Shown piece after piece: positions 40,701 through 53,746 of a DNA stretch of 64,000 bases. A program made the position numbers and the translations under genes. Below the pieces are notes generated by a model. The model searched no databases and was not told the DNA's origin. It was given only the letters and a program-made list of their open reading frames with translations. Source of the DNA: Aphelocoma coerulescens. Lineage: Eukaryota > Chordata > Aves > Passeriformes > Corvidae. Each line of letters starts with the position of its first letter. The first letter of the stretch is position 1. The stretch spans positions 7,187,301-7,251,300 of the forward strand of contig NW_027184085.1 of the NCBI RefSeq assembly GCF_041296385.1, in the 5' to 3' direction.

Positions 40701-43700
40701 TTTAGAGAGCAGAGAAAGGAAGGCAGGAAGGCATGGGCTTGTAGGGGAAAACACCAGCAGAGGATAAAAAAGGGCCATCCTCAGTTTGTGACAATCTGGA
40801 CTTTGTCAGAGGAATATGACAGATGAAAAAAGGCCTCTACTGGGGGTTTCAGGCAGGCAATGGATGTTTACATGTGAAACTTACAGTGGTCTATTTCATT
40901 TCAGAGGAATGAGGCTTTACAAAAGGTGAAATAAAAGCCTGCTTAAAAACTAATTGATGTATGGGATGATGAACATGCAAGAGGCAACAATAAAAATAGA
41001 AATATAATATTAACCAAACCCTATGTTTTCTCATGTAGGTGTCATTTTTTTTTCTTTCTTCCCATATCTTAGAGGCCTGTAACTCTGTTGAAGAAAACAT
41101 TATTAAGTCTTATTTTTAGAAAGCTTTTTCTATCTCTTCCCAGCTACACCTCTAGCACAGAAGGGAGTCACACTCACTTCCCTGTTCTGAAAAACAAAAA
41201 AAAACCCAAAATAACCCCCAAAAAATTATTTTTTTTAATTCACCTTATATCTGACATTGAATAAATATGCTAATACAAGTACATGATAGCAAAGTGTATT
41301 GGAAAACAAACTAAAGAATGAGTAAGTGTGGAAAATATTATTGAAGCTGGATCTGTGGCCCCTAGATTTATGTATAAGCACTTAACATAGAATAACAGTA
41401 AAATTTAAAAACAAACAAACCAACAAACAACAAAACTTCTAGAAGTGCTTTATCCTCATTATTGTTTAGTAGAAAGTTCCTGAATAATACTACTATTCCC
41501 TCAGGAGGTGATAATTTATAAAATAAAAATTCATAACATATGAATGTCTTATGACAGCTGTTGAATGCTGATAGAGCTGTGTTGGAATCTAAGACTGGGT
41601 TCCATTAGAAAAGGTTGTTTTCTCTTTGGTCATTGTTTCTCTCAATTTTTTCCATTCGTTGGTTATGGGGATTGCCAGGATCCCACTGTGCCTCTTCACA
41701 TGGAAGGGAAGATGAAAACTTGGGAGCTATTGGATCTTCAGTTCCTGAATACTTTGGCCCCTCCTCACCTTGCTACATATCGAAGTGGCTTCCCATTTCA
41801 AATGTGTAGGATAAGAGAAACACAAAACTTGTGGAGCCTCTGTACAGCCACCCTCCCAGGAGCTTGCAGTGTTCATACCTTCAGGATGGCTCTTCTGGTG
41901 GGTTTCCTGAAGACCGTGACATTTTTTATTTTACACAAAGAATTTGAAATGTGAGGTTCTCCTTCAGTTCATAACAAAGTCAGCTATTCTGAAATATCAA
42001 AGCCCTTTGTGAATTGGAATGACCTTTCCCTGGTTAGCTCCTGCCCTTTAGCCATGGGTGTTGCTGGTTGCTCGAAATTCACATACATGGCCACTTTTTG
42101 CAAAAAAAGGCTGTGAGAGGGCAAACTTTCTCCAAAAGGTCTTTAACTTAAAAAAGTCAACCCAAGGCATGAAAAAAAGAGAACCAGTTCTGCAGGCTAT
42201 TCACCTCTTGGCCTCTTTACTGAAATTGCCAACAAGGAGAGGAGCTGCGATGAAGACTATTCATTTATCTCTGAAAATAATGTTGAATATCTGTCACTGC
42301 TTTGGGAAATGATTGACCTGATAATGATAGGTTTTATATCAGCAGGTCCTCGAGTGCCATTCTCAAAGTCACTATATGGGGTTTGAAAATTGACTTCTTA
42401 ATGGTGACGGTCCTGTGAAACAGAAAGGAATTGCATTGCAGATGAATTTTCTGATGCAAGTGCATTGTCTTTTCTCGACCCAGATTGATGCCCATGCAAA
42501 AAGTATGTTGCCCAGAGCAAAACTTAAGGGAATTACAGTGCAATGGCATTACACTGAGCCATATACCTTTAATGTCATACAATAATTTAGTCTTAAACTT
42601 TTTCTTATGAGGGTGAAATGGTTCTCACTTAAAAAAAAAAAAAAACCAAATATACTTACAGGAGAGTTATATTTGAATTTGAGTATATAGTTTAGCCTTA
42701 AGAAAAAAATATCTTCATTTGCCTCTTGTTTTTAAGGTTCATTAGAGTTAAAGTTTCCTTCCAGAGAAGCATCTCACAAAGGTCAGTAGAAACTATTGGG
42801 GATTAAGGATGGAATTTTCAAAAGTAATTACTGCTGGCCTAAGTCTGATCTCACTGGTTTCAATGAACTACCGTTAACTTTATTGTGAATAGAGGTAGTC
42901 AAATGTCAGGAGCTTTTTGGAAATCCAGTATGACTGATGTGTCATTCACTTGACAGTGAGACAAGAGTAGAGTACAGGACCCTCAAAGTGGATTCTCTCT
43001 CTCTTTTCTATGAAGTGTGGATATTAATTTCTTGGAAACATACAAATGCTATCATAAAAAACAAATATGCAAATATAGAAAGAGGAAAAAAAACATAGTG
43101 AATGAAATTGAATGGCTGGGAGAAAAGGGGTTAACAAGGACAAATATAGATAAAAGTAAACAAATACAAATCCAATGAGATATTGCTTTGGAAAATTGCT
43201 ACCTAATTTATTTCCTCATTAGCATTTTTGAAACTTAACTAGGCCCAATTTCCCAGTAAACAAGAAAAATGAATTGCAGATCCCAACTCTGTTTATGTTC
43301 AATTTCTATGCTGTGTTTTGTTCCCCCTGAATTAAAGAAAAAAATCTGTCTTGTTTGCTCTTGAATTAATATTATAATCAATGCAACTTTCCATGGTGTT
43401 TGCAGTTTGTCACTACTATTTATTAGATACAGTATGTTAACACCCAAAGAATAACCAACAGAGGTGTTTCGTTGTGATAGGCAAGACTGAAACACTACCC
43501 ATTCCCAACTTTGCCTATTTAAATGATTCATTTTTAATGAGTAAAGAAGGGAACACTTTTAGGGGAAGGAGAGAAGAATACACAAAACACACAAGTTAAG
43601 AAAATAATATTTTGATTTGTAATCTTCAAATTATTCTTACCATTTCAGGCAACTTTGAGGAATAGCTGCTTTCCAGCAATTTTCTAAGGAGATTGAGTAC

Positions 43701-43883
43701 TTACAGAAGGAAAAATTAGCAAATGGTAAAAGTTAGATTTTCAATCCATGCACTAGGTTGGCAGTTGTGCAGTTGTCTTTGCACAGTGAGCCAGGACAAG
43801 GAATGGCTGCACCTTTATGCAACAGGAAGAAAGAACCCACTCAGCAATCCTAACTGGAAAAGTAAAGCTGCGCTCTCTACACT
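37764..43883. other. AT-rich unique sequence
   Basis: There is no recognised repeat longer than a simple run. The longest open frame (41565-41954, plus strand, 129 codons) has no recognisable domain and is treated as chance. A CAAA-type simple stretch lies at about 41408-41437 and an A-run at about 42630-42645. Confidence 0.5.
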
Positions 43884-44300
43884 GAATCATAGAATGTCAA
43901 AATCATAGAATAGCCAGGGTTAGAATTGACCTTAAAGATCATCTTGTTCCAACCTTACCAGTGTTCTTTCCAATCAGGTTGCTCAGAGCCCCACCCAGCC
44001 TGTCCTTGAACACTTCCAGGGGTGGGGCATCCACAACTTCTCTGGGCAACCTGTCCCAGTGCTTCATCACCATCACAGGGAAGAATTTCTTCCTAATATA
44101 TAAACTAAACCTCCTCTCTTTCAGTCTGAAGCCATTCCCCCTCAGCCTATCAGTACATACCCTTGTAAAAAATTCCTCTCCATCTTTCTTGTAGACTCTC
44201 TTGGAAGATGGAAGGCTGCAATTAGGTCACTCTGAAGTCTTTTCTATTCCAGGCTGAACAATCCCAACTCTCTCAGCCTTTCCTCATAACATATCCTGGG
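43884..44300 (-). repeat. CR1 LINE 3' portion with duplicated terminus
   Basis: The inverted 3' end carries the terminal motif twice ('aatcatagaatgtcaaaatcatagaatag'-type arrangement over 43884-43912). It is followed by 'ccttaaagatcatcttgttcc', 'ggttgctcagagccccaccc', 'aggggtggggcatccac' and 'ccaggctgaacaatcccaac'. The terminal repeat duplication is typical of CR1 priming. It is truncated and non-coding. Confidence 0.93.
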
Positions 44301-47047
44301 TTTTTTTCAGATCAGTCATATATATTTTTTTATTTATCTGGATACTTCACTTACGGACTACCAGATACAAACTGAAGTTTGTACAGCGAAGATGACCCTT
44401 CAATAGTTAAGACAGTACGTGAGTAGGAACCTGTTCTTAAACAGGTGCTGGAATCTATCATGCTTGCTTTATGTTGTAGCTTTAGGTCACAGTTCAGCAT
44501 AGGTGAGTGTGTATGCGTGCATCCAACTTAGTAAATTAAAGCATATTGTCCAATTAAATAAGCTACATCAGCTTCTGATGCACAAAACCTGGTCTTTTTA
44601 GCATCAAATCTTAGGGCTGAAATTCATCTAGGCTGCAAAAAATTCTCAATATGTGTTCTCTGATAGCTGTGGATGTTGCCTAGGATAACTGCACATGGGT
44701 GCCTTAGCACCTAGTGCATGACAGCATGGCACTGTTCTAGAGAGAAGGTTGTGTGTTAAATTGGTCTGGACTTCTGTGTGTGTTTGGCTTGTTTGCTTTA
44801 GCCCAACATACATTCCCTCTCCTGTACAGGTAATCTGTTTCTCCTGTCATGATATATTTTTTCTCCAATCAAATCCACTAGACTACACTTACTATAGGCG
44901 CTGCAAAAATATGTTTCTTGTAGAAAAAAAAAATCAAAATAGTTTCATAATCCTTTGCTGAACTGTTGCACATGAAATGTAAAGCAATTCATTTCCATAA
45001 CAATGAATTTTACTAAATGTAAATGGAATTCTATTCCAAGTATTTCAAAGCAAATATGGGGGGAGGGGGGGTTGAGTTGTTTTTTGGAGTTTTTTTCTTG
45101 GTTTTTTTTTGGCATAACACAAACAGTTATCCTCCCAAATATAGCAAGTCTGCTTACAAACTCTCATCCCCCATATGATTCACTTACACTGGCATTAGCC
45201 TGTCTAGAGACTTTCATCCAAACATGTAAAAACACTGAAAAATATCAGGTAATGACTTATAATTGCTACTTCTGATGGACTATGGATTTTGTATGATTAA
45301 TTTTGTTCCTTCTTACCAACCTCACATCTTTATTAGGACACTTTTGTTGCATTTTTTTTCAGGCTCCAAATTCTGTGGAATAGAAATTGTGTCATTTGAT
45401 TTATTTTTACAGCATCTAACATAATGTGATACTAAATACATCTGTATATAATCAGTGCTGTATCAGTGTTAATAATAAATAATAAAATCCCTCTAAGATT
45501 GTTATTCATTGCTCAGTTAAAGAAACATTGAAATAAGTAGGAAACTGCCCTAGGCTCCTATCAAATCAAGGGCAGAAACAACCTTCCAAACCAAAGCAGA
45601 CTAAGATTGAGACTCACTTTCAAGGCATGACAAAATGACGTGTTTCTCTAAAAGCACTATTAAAGGATTGACATCATCTGCCATGAGTATCCAAGGGTGA
45701 GCTTCACTGCGGACCACCTCAGCTGACTTAAAATTTAGGCACATAATTTTCCTGTACAGAAAAGGGTGAGGAATACCCACCTCCCAAAACAAAGTCCTCC
45801 CAGCTCTCTCTCCTTGCTGGCTCCAGAGGGAACCACGACAGCTCAGAAATTCCCAGACATTCATGAGCTCACTTGCAGGTACTGACATCTGATGATCCAA
45901 GGCATCCAGGCTGGGCTGGTGGACAGCACGCAGAACATTCCAGGTGCCTCCTGTCCTGCAATATGAACCTCGTGCTCAGGATCCTTTTCCAGGGAGAGCC
46001 AATGTATTCTGGTGAATAATCAAGCTCTGCCTGAAGTAGGCACGGCATTTAATCAGAGGAATCCCTCTGAGGAGTCACACAATTTTAGCAACTGGAGTTC
46101 AGAAAACCAGCTCTTATGTAGACACTTACCCTGCAGTTAACTAAAATTAGGTGAAATGAATCCCAAATTCATAATTTTTAAATAGCTATAGTTATATTAA
46201 ATGCAAATGAGCCACTGAGCTGGGATCTGCAGTAATTTCTGATCAAAGATTCTGGAGTTGGGCTGAAAGATGATGGCTGCTAAAGTTCAGGAACAAGCTA
46301 TAAGAGGAAACTGGGGACCTCACACAGGACTTAAAATGGTGCAAGACAGACACTTCCAATAGACTTGCCTCAAATCTATCTGAAGGAAGGTATTTGGGGA
46401 GTATAAAACCTTAATGCTAGCACCAGGATTATGAGAAGAGGACTGGCTGATATTTTGCATACTTCTGTCTTTTTTGAGAACTGTGTATCAGATTTCACCC
46501 TTGAAAATGGTTTAGTTGTAGAAGGAACTCTTTGTACTTAAAAATCAGATATGCTCCCTGCACCAAAGAGCATAAGGCAGAGATCTAGATCAAGAAATAC
46601 TGAAAGAGATTATTTTTAAAGAAGACTGAGAGAGACTGTCAGGCTGACAGGCCCTTGAATGTGTTCCATCCGTATGGAATAGACTATTTAGCAGCAAAAA
46701 ATATAATATGCATACGCAAGAAAAAAAAAACGTACATAACTAAATGACATAATGAGGAGCATTAAGAAGAGCCATGATGCCATTCTGAATGCTAGACTGA
46801 TGCAATCAAATGAAGTGGAGAAGAAGACAGCATGTGCGTCAAGGAAGAAAGATTCTGCTTTAGGCCAGTTGCCTATCAGCAAAAATATATTTTCAGTTAA
46901 TACTGGATGAAAAAAATAAGTAAACACTGTTCACAATCAATTTAAAAATTTGGGAGTGGGTTTATTTTCTACAGTTTGCCTGTAAGCCTAATCAAGATAA
47001 AAAAGTTCAGTGTACACTTGCAGGTATGGGTTTCAGCAAATTGAAAA
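44301..47047. other. Unique sequence
   Basis: No gene was recognised. A G-rich patch (about 45059-45072) precedes T-rich sequence. The 99-codon minus-strand open frame at 45601-45900 shows no domain. Confidence 0.45.
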
Positions 47048-47166
47048 TGAAAAAAAAAAAAAAAACCAAAAGAAAAATCCCAATTAAAAAAACAAACCAC
47101 AAAAAAAAAAAATCCAATCAAACAACAACAACAAAAAAACCACCAAGAAAAAAACCCCACAAAACA
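47048..47166. repeat. A-rich simple-sequence tract
   Basis: About 120 bp made of A-runs interrupted by single or double C (AAACC, CAACAACAAC, AAAACCCC). It creates an open frame of aromatic and cysteine-rich residues on the minus strand (46969-47286) which is low-complexity and not a gene. Confidence 0.8.
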
Positions 47167-50100
47167 ATAAAATAATGAGCATTTCTGGAAAACCAAAAAT
47201 AAAAATTGGAGGTCATTTTCATTCCAAAAGATGTGTGGGGTTTTGTTCATGTTTTCAAATAAAACTTTCCCAAAATTCCTAAGCACAAGAAATGGTGACT
47301 ACTTGTAAGTGACCCAGATTTGTGATTTCAACAGAAACAATGAGTACTCCTGACTTCCTCCTGTATTACTCACTCTGACTATGAATATCTTGAAAAGGAG
47401 CATCTTTCAAGAAAGCCACAAAAACTACAGGTGTAGTTGTCTTTCTCATGTAAAGCACTGTGACACTTTCTGACTTTAGTGTAATTATGACAATCAACAT
47501 CAGTGGAAGATTTGGCTAAACTGGATCTGAAGTATTTCTGTCTGGTAATCCAACGTTGTGACTGTCTTTCTGTGCATGTAAGGTTAAACAGCTTTGTGCT
47601 AAAAAGGATCACCAGAGGCTCTGACACCTAGTCCAAATCTGGAGAACCAAATATTTGAATGCCTGGCCTACTGGAGACGTCTGTTGCTGCTGTTCAACAT
47701 CAGTAAAGTAGTTGCCTGTAACTGCAAAACCAACTAAAGGCTCACCTTTGGGTTACAGAGGAAATACACATCTATAGATGAATGTCTACGAATATTCCCA
47801 AGATGCAGACAGCAGGGAACATGCAATAACTACTACACTTGGCCCCATGTACTGCTGTGACTGCTGCTATACAAACTTAAAAAAGGCGAATGAGAAGTGA
47901 AGTCATAAGAACAGATGTAGCAGGAAAAAAAAAAAAAAGACATTTCACAAGCCTTAATTGCAGTTAAAAATATTTCTGTCCTTCCTGAGTGAAGAATTTC
48001 TGCATCACTAAGATATAATTTTAGTCTTCTTATACCTACACTAACAGAACAGCAGTTCCTGACTATCTAAAGGTAGCAGAAGCCATGTTTTCCTAATCCT
48101 GGGGTTGTTTTTTCCCCCAACAAATGCAGTTGAAATAATAACAAAGCAGCCTCATTCCACCTCTACAGCCCAGCAGCAAATATAAATCCATCAGGGTGAC
48201 AATAGGATTAAACTGTGGGCACTGCTTGCTTGTTAGTCTTCTCCCTTAAATAACTTCCATGTGAGATGGGAAATTAATGTTGCAATAAGTTGGTTCCTGT
48301 TGTGGCCCCAACAATAGAGCCAGCAATCCTCTTACTGTGGAGCATTACTTTTGCCTGTATGTCAGCTGGCTAAACTGTTCAGTCACCTTTTGTCTCCATA
48401 GGAGTACAATGTGCTTGTTGATTTGCCAAGTCCCAAATCCTATATTTAATACAATGCCTTGGTGTAATTTGAAAAATAAAAGTATGACTCTCCCTGAATA
48501 CCATTAAGAAAATTGAAGGGGAGGGGAGAAAAACAGGGGCACAAGCTCGCATATAGATATTTTCACATTCACACCCCAGACAAAGATTCAAGCTGTGTCT
48601 TCAGGTGGAAAGAGGAATAGATAAAAGAAAATGTATTAATTGGACCACCTCAGGACCAGGTCTTAAGTTATCATGGCTCATCTTCTTCCACTGCTTTTTC
48701 CTTGCTTTAATGCAAGGCCATTTATTTGCTGCAGAGCTACATCAGCTCTGAAGGCCACTGGAGAAAGAGGACAGAGCCAAGCCTATTTTTTTTCCTAACT
48801 AAACAGATATTCCTACACCTAAACCCAGCTGTATTGGGTTTTGTTTGTTCCTTGCTGTTGAATCCAAGCCTGGGTACATCCAACATATTTAAGTCTATGA
48901 CTAAGGACTGTCTAGCCTAAGTCTTCATGAGGAAAAGGGCCACACTGCCTCAGCAGTTTGGAGTCTCTCTCTGCACTCCTACCTTAGATGCCTTAAGCTG
49001 GGCAGAGCATTTCAGAGCCACAGTCATTGCCATTTAAAGCTGTTCGAAACACTGCTGTCAGAATGCCTGCCTGGTGAGGAAAATTTTATTTTTCAAAATG
49101 CCTAAAAAAGTATTGTTTTCAAGAAAATTTCACGTGAGGAGGAAAACAAATGAAACACAGTGACGGTGACAAACTGTACTGTGGCAAAAGCTTCCACATG
49201 GGATATTTCTTTTAAAATTTCAAAATAGCTTAGAAAAAAATCATTGGTTTAGTGCATTAAAAAAAATCATATAGTTTTACTGTGAATTAAATGCTCTGAA
49301 TTTAGTACAGCAAGGTATTTGGACTGACTCACCTCCCTTTTTTCCCTCCAGGGAATTTTATTTTGAAGCAAGATGTTTGTATGTTTGTTGTCAAGGAGTT
49401 TTTTTGTATTTTATGAATGAACAAATGAAAATCATGGGGTTAGACTTTCCCATCATACAGGGAAATCTCTGTGTCCTCTCCCCCCAGGTCTCCCACCATC
49501 TCACCACTTTTCAGTAGAAAATTAATCTGTGCCCTCAGTTTGCCTCCCATGGGGCAAAAGTAATGCTCAGAACTGTCCCAGCACACAAAAAGGAGGAGGG
49601 AGGGCATTTTCAGCTGTAAAACTGTGGGCATAATTTGTGTTCCAATACACTCCTTGAAAACTCACTGCCCAGAACTGGGCATGCTATTGCTCACACAGGT
49701 GACAAAAATTCTCCTGAATTTACGGTCAGGATACAGAAGGAGACAGATGAGAAAAGAGCAGGGCAGGTAGGCAAGGCAGGAGCAAGGGTACAAGAGAAAA
49801 GAGTCACGCTTCAGCTGGAAAATGGTGAGCTTTTATTTCTGATTGCATGACCAGCAGAGTTACACATCCTACATACTCATCTGAGGCCATCCCTTCAAGT
49901 TAGACCTCATGGGACAGGAGGGAATCTTGGGCTGTCTCTGCCCCATGCTAAAGGTAAATAGGTGAGTACCACAATCAATTTACTTTAATGAGAGAAACAG
50001 ATGCATGCAATTTATTATACTGAGGGATGACGAATGCAAGCAGCATTGCCGTGGTTTAAACACAATTCAGCCCCACACAGCCACTCATTCACTACCTGAC

Positions 50101-51492
50101 CGTGGTGGGATGGGGAGAGAATCAGAAGTGAAGGAACACATGGGTTTTTCATGAGGACAGTTTAACAGGTGAAAGAAATCCATGCTCACAAGCAAAGCTA
50201 AACAAGGAATGTTTCCAGCACTTCCCATCAGCAGGCAGGTGCTGAACAATCCCCAGGAAAACAGGGGATCCATCACACACAACAGTGACTTGGGAGGACA
50301 AGTGCTATCACTCCAAACTCCCCACACACACTTTCTTCTTCTCTCAGTTTTGTATGCTGAGAATGATACCTACAATAATATCCCTGTGATCATCTGGGGT
50401 CAGCTGTCTTGCCTCTGTCCCCTCCCAATTCCCTGTGCACCCACTCATTGCTGAGATGAGATGAGATGAGAAGGAAAGTGCTTGACTCTCTGCAAGCCCT
50501 GCTCAGCAATAATGACAGCATCTCTGTATTATCAACACTGTTTCAGCAAAAATCCAATACACAGCCCCATGGTAGATCCTTGAGAAGGAAATTAACTCTA
50601 CTCCAGATAAAACCATCACTTGCATGAATTTCCACCCAAAACACAGGAGACAATTCCCAATGAGAATAAACAGAGGGTCTCTGGAGCAGAGCTGCATTCT
50701 CAAAGTGACTTTATAAAAGCTTTCTCCTCATTCCAGTCTTCTCCCCCACTCAGCAGCCTCCTTGAGATCTCATGTATCATTGTTTTGTGCACACCGCTTT
50801 CCATGAGATGAGTTTAATAGCATTATAAAAGTCACATTGTGCACAAATTGGGAACTTCAGTGCCTCAGTAACTGCTCTGATGCATACACACTTGCAAAGT
50901 TTTCAAAGCAGAAATGTTGAAGGCACTTCAAGGCACAAAAACATCCTTGGGTAAATTACTTCCTATTAGTATGTCACATATATCTTATATATGACTCTGG
51001 TTTCATGAAGTGACAGCCGCACTTGACAATAAAACTTTGCACTCTTTTTTATTTATATTTTTCCTGATTTTTTTTATTTCTTCCAAGTATATAATGTCTG
51101 ATGCTAAACCACTTATCTTCCTGCTACCAGTGAGACCAGCACTGCTTACTTTGCTTACCAATAAGCTAGAGCATTTCCACCCCACACCTCTCCCTGAAAT
51201 ATCAAGCCATTCTAATCACTGCTGGTTAAGTCAGACAAGAGGAGGAAGCATGGATAGTTTTAAAAGGTGGGTAGGGTGTAAGTCCTGTGACCCATTTAAC
51301 ATTAACGGGTAAAAACATGAAAGAAAAGCTGAGTATCTTAAAAAGAGATGTTTCCTTGTCTGGATAAATTCCACCTTCGATCACAGAATATCACCCTTTT
51401 TTCAGTATCTTGAAGGTATATAGCAAGAACAAAAAGTACCAAGCCTTCTCTCTCACCTATAAAAAAGGAAAATAGAGGCATAGCTTCTACCC
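47167..51492. other. Unique sequence
   Basis: Nothing recognised beyond simple runs: a poly-A run at about 47922-47938 and a short (GAGAT)n run at about 50454-50470. Open frames are at most 90 codons, without domains. Confidence 0.45.
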
Positions 51493-51548
51493 ACAGGAAT
51501 GCCCCAAACTGTCTGCAACCATAGGAATCCCCCAAATTGTCTGCAACC
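51493..51548. repeat. 28-bp tandem duplication (2 copies)
   Basis: Copy one (51493-51520) and copy two (51521-51548) both read roughly AYAGGAATSCCCCAAAYTG then TCTGCAACC, with about three differences. It is probably a local slippage duplication. Confidence 0.75.
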
Positions 51549-52980
51549 CTCCCCCTTTCCAGATAGTGATTCCAGAGTGAGTAATTTGGTTCTCAATTTT
51601 TTAATGAAGAATCTGATCTCCTTTTTTTGTTGTTGTGTTTTATGCTTCCACATAATGGGACACTGAAATTGAAAAATCAGTTTAAGTTCAGGTTTACAAT
51701 CTATTTCACTTCCTCATTTCCAATTACAATTTTGGAATATTTTGTTGTTTGCGTTTAAGGCATCATATGGAGATATTTAACACTTCCTATCTAGTAGGTT
51801 AAGTGACAGTTTTAACGGACTGTTAGGAAAGTTTAGAAATACATAAAAACTAGGAAAAAATAACTCCAATTTTCTACTTTTCTGCCCCATACACCTTATG
51901 CATCACTTTGAAACAGAGAAATGACATCTCCTTTACAAGTTCTGATCATTTTGATAGCCCATGTTTAATTTCCTCTAGAGTATATTTCTGAAATTTTATG
52001 GCTGAGAGAAAGATGGAGTAGATATAGCTAAATTACAGAAAATAGAAGTGTATTAAACCTACATATTAATCCTCAACTAAATTTACAGTGTCCATTTAAC
52101 TGAGCTATGAACTCTGTGTTTACAACTATGGGAAATGTTTCCTAAATAGTTCTCTTTCCATTTAAATTCCTAAAAGTGGTCACATCTGGCCAGAGCAAAG
52201 TAGGGGAGGGGAAGCTCAGTAATTAATAAGTTATTTGAAAATTCAGTTGAAAAATCTTATCTTTCAGACCTTCCAAAAAACAATCAAATTTGAATCTAGG
52301 ATTGAACTTCATGATTATGTTCACTTGAAAATGTACTTTTTCTGTAAAATCCTGTAATTTAGTCCACATTAAAAAACTTACACTAATTCATAGGAATCCT
52401 AAAAAAAAAAAAAAAAAACCAAATAAAAAGCAGTCACCACATCAATACCATCATAAGGAGTAACTGCAGGGAGATTTATTTTAGACACACATTCTCCATG
52501 ATTATGCTGGCTGAAAAATATATTATTTATAGAATGACATTTTATATTTTAAAATACGAAAAAAACATGAAGATCATTACTACTCCTTCAAATAAAGAAT
52601 TCTATTTAGAATTAATGAGTTATGGTGGTTTTAACTATTAGTTTATTTTATTTTTAGGTTTTTTCTTCTTTTTTTTTTTTTTAATCTTAGGAAGCAGACA
52701 GCTATTCAACCCCAGATCTTGACCTGTTGGATTTTTATTTTTTCAACATTATATGACATCATAAATCATATATAAAGCAAATATCTGAAGCATAAATCTC
52801 CCATTAGACATACTAGACAATGTAATTTCCTTCATTTAAGCTTCAAAGATTTAATCATGACTCTTTACCTGAATTTTAGTTCTGATTTAGGTAGTGGCTG
52901 TCTAAATAAATCTCCCACAAATTGTTGGGAAAATCTTCGTTTGAAGGAGGTAGAAAAACAGGGAAAGAAGATAAGGAGTA
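51549..52980. other. AT-rich unique sequence
   Basis: No feature was recognised apart from an A-run of about 18 bases near 52400-52418 and a T-run near 52670. Confidence 0.45.
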
Positions 52981-52989
52981 GTGAAAGAA

Positions 52990-53746
52990 AAAAAGGAAGG
53001 AATTCGGAAGGAGGGAAGGAATTTGGAAGGAAGGAATTCGGAAGGAATTCGGAAGGAATTCGGAAGGAAGGAATTCGGAAGGAATTCGGAAGGAAGGAAG
53101 GAAGGAAGGAAGAAGGAAGGAAGGAATTCGGAAAGAAGAAATTCGGAAGGAAGGAATTTGGAAGGAATTTGGAAGGAATTCGGAAGGAATTCGGAAGGAA
53201 GGAATTCAGAAGGAAGGAATTCGGAAGGAAGAAAGGAATTCAGAAGGAATTTGGAAGGAAGGAAGGAAGGAATTCAGAAGGAAGGAATTCGGAAGGAAGA
53301 AAGGAATTCAGAAGGAATTTGGAAGGAAGGAAGGAAGGAATTCAGAAGGAAGGAAGGAAGGAAGGAATTTGGAAGGAAGGAAGGAAGGAAGGAAGGAAGG
53401 AATTCGGAAGGAAGGAAGGAATTCGGAAGGAAGGAATTCGGAAGGAAGGAATTCGGAAGGAAGGAATTCGGAAGGAAGGAATTCGGAAGGAAGGAAGGAA
53501 GGAAGGAAGGAAGGAAGGAAGGAAGGAAGGAAGGAAGGAATTCGGAAGGAAGGAAGGAATTCGGAAGGAAGGAAGGAATTCGGAAGGAATTCGGAAGGAA
53601 GGAATTCGGAAGGAATTCGGAAGGAATTTGGAAGGAATTCGGAAGGAAGGAAGGAAGGAAGGAAGGAAGGAAGGAAGGAAGGAAGGAAGGAAGGAAGGAA
53701 GGAAGGAAGGAAGGAAGGAATTCGGAAGGAAGGAAGGAAGGAAAGA
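52990..53746 (+). repeat. GGAA / GGAATTC purine-rich satellite array
   Basis: The array is built from GGAA tetramers and GGAATTC heptamers (variants GGAATTT and GGAATTCAG), with about 30 GAATTC sites. Because 4- and 7-base units change phase, and none of them creates a stop codon, all three plus frames and one minus frame stay open. This gives apparent proteins of 302, 286, 160 and 176 codons that are purely Gly-Arg-Lys-Glu-Phe-Asn-Ser or Leu-Pro-Ser-Phe repeats. The open frame at 52857-53765 begins in unique DNA and simply runs into the array. Sub-structures include a 68-bp unit duplicated exactly at 53201-53268 and 53269-53336, a run of 15-bp units (GGAATTCGGAAGGAA) at about 53418-53492, and pure GGAA tracts at about 53480-53539 and 53643-53720. 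Confidence 0.97.

Noticed and set aside
41565..41954. 129-codon plus-strand open frame
   Set aside because: No recognisable domain, signal peptide or splice context. This length is expected by chance in 64 kb at this base composition.
45601..45900. 99-codon minus-strand frame, considered as a possible old SINE or DNA transposon relic
   Set aside because: Only vague resemblance to interspersed-repeat wording; no termini, target duplication or tail could be identified.
46969..47286. 105-codon minus-strand frame rich in Phe and Cys
   Set aside because: Generated by the A-rich simple-sequence tract at 47048-47166.
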